In this document: positions 13,491-26,170 of the stretch, in pieces
Numbering within the stretch: position 1 is the first letter of the stretch
Layout of the letters: each line of letters opens with the position of its first letter
Assembly: GCA_004794785.1 (NCBI GenBank)
Contig: SJOL01006407.1
Span: 118,258-182,257, forward strand
DNA length: 64,000 nucleotides
Direction: 5' to 3'
Source of the DNA: Opisthorchis felineus
Lineage: Eukaryota > Platyhelminthes > Trematoda > Opisthorchiida > Opisthorchiidae
The notes under the pieces: model-generated
Told to the model about the DNA's origin: nothing
The model's database searches: none
What the model saw: the letters and a program-made list of their open reading frames with translations, nothing else
Made by a program: the position numbers and the translations under genes

Positions 13491-14593
13491 CACCTCCAAG
13501 CGCATAGAGCAACTAGCTAGGAATTGATAGTGTCCGCCTCGAGGATCAGTTTCGTGTCACATCCTGCAGGGTTCGTAGCCGCTAGTGAGTAGAAACACCT
13601 GAGTGCAGACCCCAAGATGCTTGGTAATGTGTGCTTCCGCGAACTGCCAGCGAAGAATCGTGGCGGATAATCATCGCTATCTGATAGACAGTGGTCAGCG
13701 CTCACTGCACATATACCAACAAAATAAAGCTTCCTGTGCGAGTTTGACGATTATGGTTTCTTACAAATAGAAGATGAACGTCGCGGTCTGAATGATCTCG
13801 GTTCTCACACATAATGGGTGGATTTCCACAGAAGTTCGTACTCAGTCAAGTACAATCGCAAGCCGAAATCTTCATTCACTTCTGGTTATAATGACAGTAT
13901 TTCACTTACCGTTTGGTTATGGGTACTCTGGAAACAACCAACACCAGATATACTGAAATCTAGGTAATTGGGGTTTTGAAAAGTTTGTACCTTTAAATCA
14001 GCTAGGTCTTGTCCCTAGAGGATTCATCAGGTGGGTATCTTTCAAGAATTCTCACCAGTCTCATTAAGCCAGAGGACAAGTGCTTAACCATATATGTGCC
14101 CAAAAGAGGCTGGTTATTCTACGGATTAGTCGAATCACTCACATTTGAAAGTCTCATAAGTGTTTTGGTAAATGTCTTGCTTTTAAAGACGTTGCAGTGC
14201 TCCATCCTGCCTTTTCTTGAGATTTACATGCCTAGGTGGCTTCCAAGCGCTTCCTCTTCGCCTCAGCTAGTACGCTGAAAAGTATACGTTACGGTTAGTG
14301 AACTGTTTACTTCATGCGTTATCATAAACTGCCTTGACTTTTTTTGTCTGTGTTCACCAGAAGTAATTTCATCCATGCTTATAGCCCTCAAAAGGACAAA
14401 TTATGAACTATTTTAACGTGGAGTTACACGTAACTTTTCAGCGACAGTGAACCTGAAATGTATGAAACCGTCAGTGTACGGACAATACTGCAACAAGTCC
14501 TCTATATTGCCCCATAATATGTCGTCTGATTACTCTTTTATCATAGAGGAGAATGTTATTAGCTCAGGTAGCGTAGATGGTCGTTGGTATGTT

Positions 14594-14722
14594 CGCTGAG
14601 CTGAGCTGAGCTGAGATGGGCAGTTCATCACTGATCGAGATGACATCATCAGTGCGTTTTTAGGGAGCCTGGTGGAGCGTAGCGATGGGTCGGTGGTCAT
14701 ACGCTGAGTATAACAGGATATC
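14594..14722 (-). repeat. PLE-end repeat (family B), minus arm
   Basis: On the minus strand this arm reads CGCTACGCTCCACCAGGCTC, then AACGCACTGATGATGTCATC, then TGATGAACTGCCCATCTCAG. Apart from small changes it is the reverse complement of 14775-14945. The hammerhead core CTGATGA is present (14652-14646), but the GAAAC box is reduced to GAAC, so it should be inactive. The outer end is a four-unit GCTGA tandem (14595-14614). Confidence 0.7.
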
Positions 14723-14774
14723 AGAGTAACCAATGGAACCGATCGACCAAACAACTAATCGTGATCGAAGGTCA

Positions 14775-14945
14775 CCCCCGGCTGGCAGCAAGTATGCTAA
14801 CACGCACGCAACCCTACTCAACGCCCAGCAACAAACCCAACGCTATGCTCCACTACGATCTCTAACAACGCACTGATGATGTCACCTCGATTGGTAATGA
14901 AGCGTTTGCAATCAAATTGCCCAGCTCAGCTAACAAACCCACGAC
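14775..14945 (+). repeat. PLE-end repeat (family B), plus arm
   Basis: This plus arm carries GCTATGCTCCACTACGATCT, the hammerhead-like segment at 14870-14909, and the downstream block CAATCAAATTGCCCAGCTCAG. The same hammerhead and downstream block (degraded) precede the plus-strand Penelope-like RT at 56320, which ties this repeat to PLE ends. With the minus arm it forms a head-to-head pair around about 14750. Confidence 0.7.
14870..14909 (+). ncRNA. Hammerhead ribozyme-like motif, family B (mutated)
   Basis: CTGATGA lies at 14873-14879 and is followed by one extra T. A stem II GTCACC/GGTAAT (14881-14886 with 14893-14898, one mismatch, one G.U) comes next, then GAAG (14899-14902), where A15.1 is replaced by G. 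Stem I has three pairs (GCA with TGC). One extra nucleotide after A9 is tolerated in some natural hammerheads. The changes suggest a dead copy of a PLE hammerhead. Confidence 0.45.
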
Positions 14946-17900
14946 TCTTTTGTCGATCTGAACGTGGATGCGTCAAGAGGCCTTTCTAGGTCAAGAGGTA
15001 AACCAGCCCGGTAATCATGGCGATAGGAAGTAAAAATGAGTCAGATGAGAAGTATTAAGTTGTTTCGAGTAGCAGCCTTGTGGGAATAAACCTGTCCCAG
15101 TGGGCACAACAAATTCTGTCACGTAAGTGCACATAAATATGAATTAACATGTATTGGAAAAGACTTAATTTAATGCTTCATTAAATATGATAGATGTCTG
15201 GGTGCCATGACTAATATTCGCAATCGGTCGAAGAATCTTGTATGATTATAGAACTGATGTGTTTGTCAAGTGAAACCTGGTAAACCTACCTTGTGATACT
15301 TTTCTAGACAAAAGGCCAGACCAAGCCCCGCTGATTAACACAATAAGACTTTATTTGCTCCTGCTATTGCCTGGAAAGATCACGACAAGTAAGAACTAAC
15401 CAAATATTCCATCCTTTTTGACAGATACCAGCTAGCTATGGAAGCGCAAATATTTGGTCGAATGTTTGTTATAAGCATACATCTTCTGTAAAGAAATGAT
15501 GTTCGAGCATCATTTTGAACAAGGGCGTGTGCGACAGAATACAGTATACTATTTGCTAATCAGCCTGTCAATAGCAGGGTCAGGATGCATTTTCTACCGG
15601 TTCAGTTTACAGTTTATTTGTGAAAGCCGCTGTTGTTGGAGTTTAGGGCAATAAGTTGAGCATAATATCACTTTCTGGGAAGACAAGCAGCAGTATTTTA
15701 CAAGCATTCCGTTGGATTGGGTATCATTCTTGAGTATATTTCCGGTTGGAAGGTTGGAAAAATTGACAGAAAGACTAGTAAGTCCCACCAGAATTTGCGG
15801 AATTTCGGGTTGCGAAATCACTGTTGTTTTTATGGGTGTGATGTCCCTGGTTTACTTTACAAATCTCATAATCTTCCTGATGGGAGCCATTGAAACGCTT
15901 TTTTCTCAGTAATCACACCTTCTAGGTCTTTATGGTCTACACTAGGGGTCATGTAAAGGGAAGCAAAATAAAAGAATTTTTGTAACTATTTTGGCTTATT
16001 TGACTCAGGTAGAATGAACAAATATACGAGTTACATGCTAATATTTGGTTGTTACTCGCCCGAGGTAACGTTCCAAGCGGTAAGGAGATTACTTGCAAAT
16101 AGAAATCCGACGAAGTGGTAGCCATTTTGGCAAGTTTCCCTACTAAACGTGAGAATCATGCATTTTGATCGAAATACGTGCGAATAATTCTCAGCTGGGT
16201 TATGAACACCTGATTGTGAAACATGATCCTAATGCCCTAACGGAAAATATTTTTTGAAACATGTACTCCTAGAAAAATCAACGAAGAAGTAGACAATAGT
16301 TTTGCAGATAATGACGCTCGTCAGCTATGCATTCACTGGTTTTCAAGTCATTGGACAGAGGAATTTCTTAATTACAAGTCTATATTTTTGGTGGTTGGAG
16401 TGCAGTTCGTTCATTTTCCCCTTTTGATTCTGACACTGATTGCTTTTGTGGCTACTTTTTGAAAATTTTGGATAACCAAGTAGCTCGCTAAAAATGGTGT
16501 CCCTCCTTGAAGATTTAAGCAAACGTTCGAACACCCGTTTCAGGAAGCATAGTTGGGACAGGTTGTTTACGCATGAGTACTTTTTAACACGATGGTCACC
16601 CCAAGAGACCCGCCCCCTCAAAAAGAAATGATTTCGTTAAGTGTATCAGCTTAAATTTGTCCGATGAGTAAAGCTGTGGTCATCACTTTCCATACCTTCC
16701 AAAGTGATGGTCTCAGATTATCTTCTCCATTTGCAGTGTCGATAAAGATGGTCTGTAGAGAGACAAGCATGCCCATTCCTTCCATTAGGTTATTACCGTA
16801 CTTACAAAGTGTTTATGAATGCACAAGTTACTTTACAAGACAACTATAATGAGCAATGCCATGGCTGCCAATTTCATTTTTAAATAAATCGACTCTTTTA
16901 AATGAAAAATGGATACTTCTGGGCGATGTGATTCTGAGTAGAGAAGTTTGCAACTGAGCGCCCAAATAATCAGGAATATCCCACAAAGTCCTCCAGCTTT
17001 GTAAACGCCAGAGCTGTCAAAACAAGTCCAGCAGGTATACCAACTACGGTTTGGTGTGGCAGATGTGTTTGGACGCGCTCTCACATGGCGAAATAAACTC
17101 TTCATCAAAAACATCAGCATTCTTCGGTGTCGTAACGTATGGACCCCCCATCTACCTCCTACCTACAAATGTTCAATGAAACTTTCCATTAATTAGAACT
17201 GTTCGTCAAATCGCCGCGAGGTTAAGTGTATTATTTTAACCGGTAGACTTTCTTTTTCTTGCTTAAGATTGTGCAAATTGCACGCAACGCCTTCTGGACT
17301 GTTCTGTTTGGACTACTAGTCACCGAATATCAACTTTCATCCATGCTTTTAAATAGTGTAGCCCTCTATCCACTTTAGTTTCCGCTGCAAACAAATCGCT
17401 TTCAGCTGTGGAGCCTTCTTATTTATGGCATATTTTAAGGGCACAAAATTAGGTATGTTTTCCGGATTCACATAAGCTTGTTTTGAAGTTTATTTGGTTA
17501 TTTGGTGTTGAAGGTGACCCGTTGTGGTCTTTTTTTTGCTACCTCCCGCCTATTTTCTATCCCACCTGAACATTTCAGTTGCTACTCTGGTGGGCTGGTG
17601 CCGAAGATGGAAACACTCAATTCTGATACACCCAATGGTAATCTGTCTCCTGTTTACTCTCTCTATTTTACTTCACTCAAGGTTCTACTGCAATGAGCCA
17701 TGTGTTTTTCTCAGGCTGATTGAAGTGGTCTCCCAACCAGCTAGGCTCCAAAACATTGCTTTTGGACAATTATAAATCACGTCACTGAGAGAAGAGGTGT
17801 AATCTTAAAAACTGCGACATATTATTTATAATATACCTGTCCTAGCATATCGCAGATGGAGAGATAATTGACCCACAGCGTCACATTAACTTATTTTAGT

Positions 17901-19898
17901 CAAAGTAGCTTTTTGCATATTCATAGCATGTCGAATATCTTTCTGAAACAGTTAATGCATTCAACTCTAATGGTTTACTTCTATCCAGTAGCTCCTGAGC
18001 TTTGGAAGAATCATGCAAATTTGAGGAGATCAAGTTGAGAGGAAGCAGGATTGTGGAGAGAAATAACGGTTGACAGCAACAGCAATGCATGCACTTTGTG
18101 ATACATGAGGAGTTTACTGTACGTGAAATATGTTACCATATGCGACTACATGCCTCCAGTCAAGTCCGTTTTATCAGGCCTTTGTTGGATTCTAAAATCA
18201 TTACCATCGTTCGCCCAGAACAACTCCTATTTTCAGATGGAATTTGAACTGGGGAATGAGTACTTCAGACCCCAGTCACGTCTTAATCCGACAAGGCAGT
18301 CCGCAAGTAACTAGTGGTTAATGTTCGAAGTCAGGGTACTCCTGAAGCTAGTAGGCCAGACAGAAGCGATTAGAATCGTGATAATAATCATTTATATCCA
18401 TAAGTAATTTGAGAATATAGCCTCATTATGAATAAAGTAACTGTTTCCAAGCGGGAAAAAGCATGCTGCAGTTCTTGTGAAATAATCGTTTCCATACAAT
18501 AAACCAAAAATGAAATGTCCTTATCGGGACAGTTTTGAAAGCACACAAGTTTTAGCCATTGTGCCATTGTTTTAGCCATTCTGCCGAGGAAAACCCTCTA
18601 AAACCAAAGAGCAGGAAATTTCTGGATCCCCTTTATGATGTAGCACCATGTCGAATGTGCGCTATGCTGTTGACCTAAATCGTTTGGTGGTCTTTCGTAA
18701 GTACTCCCGGTGAGCTCTCATTCCACGTTTGCGAACTTTTATTGAGTGGCCTGACCAGAGCTTATCTTGAGAATCGTGCGCAGCAGTATTTTATGGAAGA
18801 CAGTGGCTGAAATCCGAATTCATGATAACAAGGCTTGGACGCACGATGATGCAACTCAGGACACCTCGATATTTTTTCGATTTCCTAATAACTGTTTCTA
18901 TTTTTCAATATAATGGAACGCATAGTTGTGTCAGACTATCTGGTCTTGTTGTTAAACTTCAGTTTAACTCGTTTTTTATGACCTAGACTGATGATCATTA
19001 TATTTGTTTGTCATCACCACTAATATAGTTTCGCAAAAAAGAGGTAACTTGGGGAAATATCCTACTGTGGACTTAAAAAGTTGCTTGAGATAACCAGACA
19101 AAACTAAAATCTTATTAGATACGTACAGTGCAATTGCTATTAGCGTACTGTCTCATGAAAATACACTCTTTGAAGGGAAGGAGTACTGTAGTAGTACTGT
19201 AGTACTGTGATATAATGTACAATACGCGTAGGATAGTTTAGGATCTACTGCGGTACATAAAGCGGCGGTTACAAATTTGAAGGGTGGCGAGGCTCTGCTA
19301 CGTTACGCCAGGCCAAAATTCATTCCATGAATCAATATCCTGTAAGCTCATACTGATACGGACTCATGCATTCTACGGAGTCCAGTCAAAGTAACTCCCC
19401 AAAAGTACATGTGTCGTGAGCAAATTAACATTTATTCGCACGTGTTCACAAATAAATTGGCGCGCTTTGCCCTACGCCACTCATTCCGCGACATATGACA
19501 ACATATGATAAAAAGCAGTTGGCAGAATACGTAAGTTTGTACAAAGCTGATCAGTTCAAGCTATCTACTAGCCAGTTAACTGAATGTGATATAATGAAGC
19601 TTGGTACTAAGAAAACTTGAAACTACTTGCACGGCAACCTGACAGCTCATTTTTGCACAATGCCCTCATTTGCGATATGGTAAATTGTGGACTTAAAGAA
19701 ATGATGGATGGCGAGATGATTTACAGAGTTATTAGGCGGTTGTCTTTAACAGATTTGCTACATAGGGTTTATTACCACAAATTTATATCTACTTATCAAC
19801 AAGGCATACCGTATGTTTTCATGGCGTACTTTTCGTCCCTATTGAAAACGATTATAAACACCCGATTGTTTTGCATTACCCTCAGAGTACGCGCTTAC

Positions 19899-21270
19899 CG
19901 TGTGATCGTGGCCAAAAGGGTACATTAGATTGGCATGGTGGTTGTGTCGCTGACCTGGCTTGCATCGGAAGGTGAGGTAAAGGAGGGGATGAGTAAGGCA
20001 AATTGAACAAACTGGAAGTCACGTTTGCCGATCCTAGACTGAGAAGCGAGTCGCCTCCGTCCACCTCGTGCGAATCACCGGCCGGTATTTGCTGACTGTT
20101 GTAGACTCCACTGGGGGTGGATAAGATACTCAGTAGTTGGCTTGGTAGAAAGGTTGTAGATGACGATTCCTTCACTCCACCACTAGCTGCCACTGCAGCC
20201 GCCGCAAGACCTAACAGTTGCTCTGAAGTGAGACTAGCAGACAGAGAGTGTACCAGAGGAGCTGGAAGGGTGCAGTCTTTTGGATGGTTTTCAGAGGATG
20301 CCGATGTAGTGCTGATTGGGAACTCAGATGTGATGCGACTTGGCATCGACCCTAACCAGCGCAGAGGAGACAGTGGATTAGTCATTGTAGGTCCCTGAAC
20401 TCCCGGGATAAAATCCACTAGCGAGGCTGGTGAAAACCTATACGGTGCATCAAGTAATAGTGAAGACTGCATTAAATGGTTTTCAGACTTGTTCGTCGTC
20501 ATATTTTCGTGCTTCATATCAGACACCGTAGGATGAATACGCTGGTGTTGGATAGCCTCCTGCCACGCAGCATAGAACCTCATAAAAGCTGCACTGTACC
20601 CACAAGCTGTGTGCGCCTCCATTGGTATATCGGTACGACTCGACATTTCAACTTGCGCCACTAAATTGTCTTTTGTTTCGTCTCCCTGTACCTGATCACC
20701 AAGTATATCTTTTATTGCATGTGAGGCCTTCCGTTTTGTCGGGGTTTCCTGCAATGGAGTCATATCTTCCTTAGATGAGGGGTGAAGTCGTGGGGGAAAA
20801 TTTGAACAGTTAACTGCGGAGGCATTTGCATTAACACAACCAACATATGTTGAAATCTTTGGCATGTGGTTTTCATTAAGTTGATCACTTCCCCCTGTGG
20901 GAAGTGTGTAGACGTGCTCTGAAGCTAAAGGTTGTCCTCCATTTATCTTCCTCCAAGAATCCTCAACCTGCTCATACCAGTTATTGAACTGAACTTTCGG
21001 AATTCCTGTTTTTCCTTCCGATGGCAGACGTCGCTCTTCTGAGGTTCGCACGTTTCTTGAGTGAACGGCGTTAATTACCGGCAAGTCCTCCTTTGAATCG
21101 TTCATAGAAGGGCTTCGCCGATGCGTGTCTGTTGCAGAAGGCAGTGAAGACATTTCAGGTTCCCAGCGTTTGGTGGGTAAAGCCACTCTTTCGGAAAAGT
21201 CAACCGAGCCCTCCAACTTATCGGAGCCGGCTGAAGATGGATCATCCACGGAGTTCAGACGCATATTCAT
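19899..21270 (-). CDS. Nkx6: NK6-class homeobox gene, first coding exon (N-terminal region)
   Basis: The exon encodes 457 residues plus one base and ends at a consensus donor (CACG/GTAAGC), in the phase required by the homeobox exon at 6570-6733. Assignment rests on that phase match, the strand, and NK6-type landmarks. These are an engrailed-homology-like motif H-A-I-K-D-I-L-G-D (about residues 184-192), comparable to the G-I-N-D-I-L of NKX6 and expected to bind Groucho/TLE co-repressors; an alanine run (357-362); and P-F-W-P-R-S-H at the exon end, matching the conserved F-W-P just before the NKX6 homeodomain. The region is otherwise Ser/Pro-rich and low in structure, and about twice as long as the vertebrate N-terminal part. 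Translation is taken from ATG at 21270; ATG at 21264 is equally possible. The in-frame stop at 21295-21297 excludes an unspliced upstream start. Confidence 0.88.
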
Positions 21271-22700
21271 CACAAACGGTAGTTTGATAGGTTCTCAAAC
21301 GTTCTCATCAAAGTTTTAGCACACTTTGTTACTGAATGCGCAACGCGATGGAAGAAAATACCTGATGGTTTTTGTTCTCCTGCACAATCAAACCATTCGT
21401 TGCTATCGGCAGTGTCTAATTGTAGGGGGTGAAAACGAATTTGTGTGGACACTAGTTAAACTGATCACAGACCCTGTTCAGATGTTGGTTTGCAGTTATT
21501 CATTGTGGAAAGGTAGGGGGAGAAATGCATGCACACAAACACACTTGCTGTAGCAATGTCTATTATGGTCACAAACAATCAAATTGGAGGTGTGAAGGTG
21601 ACAAAACCAGCATGGGAGCCGTTTTGGAGTTGGAACACGGAACATAGCCAATCAAATTGCAATCAGCCACGACTAAAAGAGCAGAACGACATCTGATGCA
21701 CTGACAAACTATGCTGATGAACCTATGCACAGGCGACACACAAAGACATAGGTGCCTTGTTGATACACAGACGCCGGCTAAACAGCCAATTAAAAACGTG
21801 TTCGCACTAATCACCCCGTCCGTTCTGCCGGTTTAGATCATGCGACTGAAATCCTATGGGTTCATCACATTTGAAGCTGTTGATTTTTTCCCTCATCAGG
21901 AAACATGTCAGGTTGCCATCATAGTTGGCATCAGCAGCTCTTTATGTAACGAAGTTAGAATATTGGGTGAACAGAAATCCAGCGAGCTCCTTATCGGATA
22001 AATAAATAAGAGTAACATGTTGCCTAAAAATAACACCATTCTTCGTGATCTGGGAAGGTGAACGAGACATTGCACATATCAGCTGGACGACTGGAAGACC
22101 TATAGGCGTTCCTTACGCGTAGTGTGTTCCATGAAAAACACAAATGTCTCTCTCTATCCTACAGAAGTGAGCTACTCGTTCAAAAACTGTCCGAAGAGCT
22201 AGTACATGGGGTTCATTCACTTTCGGGTGTTCTATGGGGGCTTTCTCAGAGGGAGTGAAGTTTACCGGAATACCAACAACACAGTCGAACCTAGCTGGCT
22301 TTTGTAGTTGCAAACTTCTTACCACTGTAGCCATTTGACATTTCAGAATCTATTGGAGAATGGTGGAAACTGTAGAAATGTAAGATCAATGACGTCATCC
22401 GAGACCGAGTTTTCTTGATTTCTGTGCTCTACACCAGTTAAGTCAATCGTATGCAGTATATCTAGCATTCTACTATGCACCGAATGCAACGGGTTAGTTT
22501 TTGTGGCTAACGTATCGCTAACGAAAAACTGTATTATTCTGTGGGTTCTTAACAATTGAATTCTGTTCATCATTACCTGTAAAACCTGGCCAAAGTTGAG
22601 GTAACGTTGGATGTTTTGAGAAATATAAATTTTGTCGAAAGTTCTAGTCACGTGAGCTCAGTGTTCGTTACAGACATACAGTCGTTTGACTGTATGTTTC
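21271..22700 (-). other. 5' flank / possible 5' UTR of NKX6
   Basis: This is the DNA immediately upstream of the NKX6 start on the minus strand. I see a donor-like CATCAG/GTATTT near 21362 and an acceptor-like pyrimidine stretch ending CATTCAG near 21335, so a spliced 5' UTR is possible but not shown. Two minus-strand open frames (22113-22334 and 22343-22651, 73 and 102 residues) have no recognisable domain. No clear TATA box was identified. Confidence 0.35.
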
Positions 22701-25700
22701 ATAGGAGCATAATTGAACTGGGTTTATATCCTAACCCACCGATTACCAGACGTTTATTTAGCACATAATCCAATGACTTCTAAACATGTGGTTAGCTATG
22801 TAAACGTACAAATGGCTAAGCTAACGTGCCTAAAATTCAAGAACTGAGGTTTCGTTCCAATCCAAGATCAACTACCACTGGTAAGGCCCCAGTGGCACTG
22901 ACTCTTATGCAGACATTTTCATTCTAGTTTCTTCAAAATACATCTGATCTGATCTGATCGGATGAAAACTACTGGGCATCGCAACTTTAAACATTGCTGG
23001 CCTTACTTTGGCGAGTCTGTTGTTTCTCTCAGTGGGCACAGTTCACACTTATGTGGAGCCCTACCTTCGGTTGCATCAACTGACTATACCAGGATCTTAC
23101 CTCACAACATAGAAACTCATAGAAATTCACGTCATCCAAGTCAGTTGAGTAGGAATCAACTCATAGGAAACTTCAATTTACTAAACACAATTCTGTGACC
23201 TTCACCTGCATGAACTCGCAAATCAAAAAGCAATGATAGCGCAAACTGAATTTAATTAGTTTTCTGGCAAACGCCCCAAGTAAACCCGAACAGACAATTG
23301 GAATCCTTGTTTGCAAGCAATTCGTAGGGTTTTCAACAAGAGATTATGGCAGACTAGGCTCACGAATGTGATGGAAAAAGTTGTCTCTAATTACAGGTGT
23401 GGCAATAAGGTAAATTTATTGGTATAGGTGAATTTTGTTGGAGTACTCTTAGTTGTCTTCTTTGTGGCAGATTTTTTTATGACACTGTTTCGAAAATCCT
23501 CTATTTTACTTGTTGAGTTGCATGCTTTCTTCTTAGAAACCTCTGCTTATAGCAAGCAAAATGGAAAGTTTGTTTTCAAGGAAGACTTTGGGCCACCCTT
23601 CTTTCCAGAATCGGATAAACGAATGCAGTAGACGTTTCTAGCGTCCTGGAGCTGATTATGTCCTTATCTTGACCAAGCCTATCGAAGAGAAGGCATGCAG
23701 TAATTATGCCTAGCAAGATTGTGCCGCTGAAGATCTGCCGACACACTGTGATGCTAAACACTATACCTATGGATGAATATACCTAAGGGCTAGTACAACT
23801 GACCACATTTGTTGCCTCTGTTCATAAAGCCGAATGTTGCTTCTTGTCGTGGGCCAAATTGGATCAGATCATCACCACCTACGCTTGTGTTATTCGAGCG
23901 CTTTTTCGGGTTCATGGCTGTTGGTAAAACCGTAAACCAATTTTGGCCTAAACCAAGTCAGTAATTGATAGTCATGGATGACAGTCTTCAGGTATGTTCC
24001 TCCCAGTTTCTTTCTCATTCACCATATTATAAGCATGCTTCGATTAACTGTTGAGTGACATTCAAAATTATATGTTTGCATATACTTGTTGTCAGAGACG
24101 TAGGGATAAAGACACTTTCATTCATCTGGTTTTCTTCAACTACTCTGGCTCGACTCTCATCATTTGCTAGAAGGTCAATTTGATTCGATAAATCGATTGC
24201 TTGAAGAATGCACACTTTGATGAAATAACCATAAAAACGAAAGGCACAACAGATTTAGATTGACGAATTGATTTGTGATAAACTACCTTCGTTGAATGAT
24301 GTTGCCTTGGAATTAGCAATACGAGACTGCTGTTGCAACTGAAAAGGAAGAGGGACCCATGGGTAGATGAATGCCACATGAAAGAAAAACGGAGGTACTA
24401 AGAGAATGACAGGAAATGGTTACAGAAGTGGTCGCGTAAAAATATGAAAGCAACCTTCCAGCGCAGAACTGAAGCAAAGCATTCTACAGTAAAATGGTTC
24501 ACGTATCGTTTGGAACGTGCAAAATCTCTTCCTGCGCATACAAGTGATGGAATCATAGTTGCGCCTTGTTTGAAACCTCTTCTGCGAAGACTCCGCGAGC
24601 TAAGGAGCTAGGACGTAGGCTGCAACATGGACCACACCCTCGTTTGAACTCAGGGCAGTTGTTGTGACGTGTGTTCAAATCCTCAGGTGAGTAGAATAAA
24701 ACTACATTTTATTGAAAAACTGGGTCTTGGTCACAATGGGAAGAAAAAAATGTCTGACGCCTAGCGTGAGAACGCTGAAACTTGAAAATGGAAAACAGGG
24801 GGGACAAATCGCGTTACATATGCTTTAGGGAACTGTCGTTACCTGATGTGGTGTGTTTTGAAGCCAGGTTGTTTCTTTTATCATTTTTGACCAAGCAGCT
24901 AGTAAGTAGTATAACTTCCAATCATTTTAAGCGTGTATATCCTGCAACAGACGAAAAGTGGCAAAACTTATTAATAATTTTCTACCCGAATAGGTCTGCA
25001 TAAGTGTTAGTAAAGTGATGGCTGGCACTCGCAAGTGGAAAATTCAATCTGTGTAGATATATTGGCCAAAAAATAGCCTAAAGAAGATATTCAGCCGTAA
25101 ACTCGGATAGCTATATGAGCTTTATTGTTAGGAAAGCTTGTTAACAGAAGGGGTGGTGGGGGGAATAATGATACGATGCTCACCTGATTCATTTATCGCT
25201 CTCTTGCGACCGTCACACACCAGAGATTCCCAAATTTCAATTTTGTCTCAAATAGCTCATTCATCGAAGCAAATGAAATTAAGTGGGAACGGATGGATAC
25301 ATCTTCCTTTACTTAGCATCGTACGAACAAAAAGAAAGACAAGTCAACTTTGGGAACACTTCTGAAGAAAAGTTACTGTTTCCTATTGAAAAACGGTGAT
25401 GTTTTGAAGTGTGTCTTTGTTTACGTTGTTTGCGTTCACAAACTGCACCAGGAGTAACCACCACGAATAGACGAGGCTCTCAACCTGTGCTCGGAGGGAG
25501 CATTGTACACTGACACCTCGTTTAGGAGAAGCAACTGCGGGCTTTCTAATGAAATATTCCCGTCATTACGCACGCTCTGTATGCCGGATTGCTAAATAGA
25601 CGCGTCAACTGCAGGATTTTACCCTCTGCTTGCTTAACTCACTGATAGCTTCTCACACACTCATAGCTTCGCTGTAGCAGGCCAAGAAAAACGCTCGAAC

Positions 25701-25751
25701 TATCTATAAAACTGATACAGATTGCCCAAAATTAAGCAGGCGAAATGCAAA
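22701..25751. other. Intergenic, nothing recognised
   Basis: Only short open frames without motifs are present. A tiny CTGAT tandem (three to four units) lies near 22943-22962. No element of the repeat families found elsewhere in the window was seen. Confidence 0.6.
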
Positions 25752-26170
25752 ATACACTCATTTGCGTATCACTTTGATTCTGATTCCCACCTGGGGCTCT
25801 CGTTTCTATACTCTTCAACTAAAGTTGCTGCATAACGGCAGCCTCGTGTTTCACTGGGTACGATATTCGAGGTATCGTAGTATATTTTCTTGAAGTCACA
25901 CTGCTCATAATGGTGCTGAAAACTCCTCGATACCCCACGAGCGATTTTGCCCTCATTGGGGCTTCTGAGGTAGGGAGGTCTCCGAGTTTCCCTCATTCTC
26001 ATGTTCCACTTAAACCAGCTTCTACGAAATTCATCAAATTCACACTCTTGAAAATTTATTTGGTTTTCACCAGAGACAGCTGATGAGGCCCGAGATGGGC
26101 AAAAGCGGTCATCGCCTGCCGAAGAGTATTCGGTAACCTTTTGAGTAATGTTCCTTGAAGAAAATGTGAA
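25752..26170 (-). repeat. Family A inverted pair (25752-26015 minus, 26060-26170 plus)
   Basis: The left arm, in minus orientation, spans the family A blocks from the 3' signature (ACACTCATTTGCG, 25754) through the TACGATATTCGAGGTATCG palindrome (25859-25877) and a degraded hammerhead (25914-25975) to the GAAACTCGG block. The right arm, in plus orientation, has CTGATGA (26080-26086), a GCCC/GGGC stem (26088-26100), AAAA in place of GAAA, and GCGGTC, followed by the family A downstream block. Stem I does not pair in the right arm. A 170-residue open frame over this pair on the minus strand is an accident of the repeat. Confidence 0.65.

Noticed and set aside
18295..18335. A-box-like and TTCGAA motifs close together
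   Set aside because: Spacing is too short for a tRNA or SINE head unless a deletion is assumed.
22113..22651. Two consecutive minus-strand frames as upstream NKX6 exons
   Set aside because: No conserved NK6 sequence, no clear splice pair linking them to 21270, and an in-frame stop lies between.
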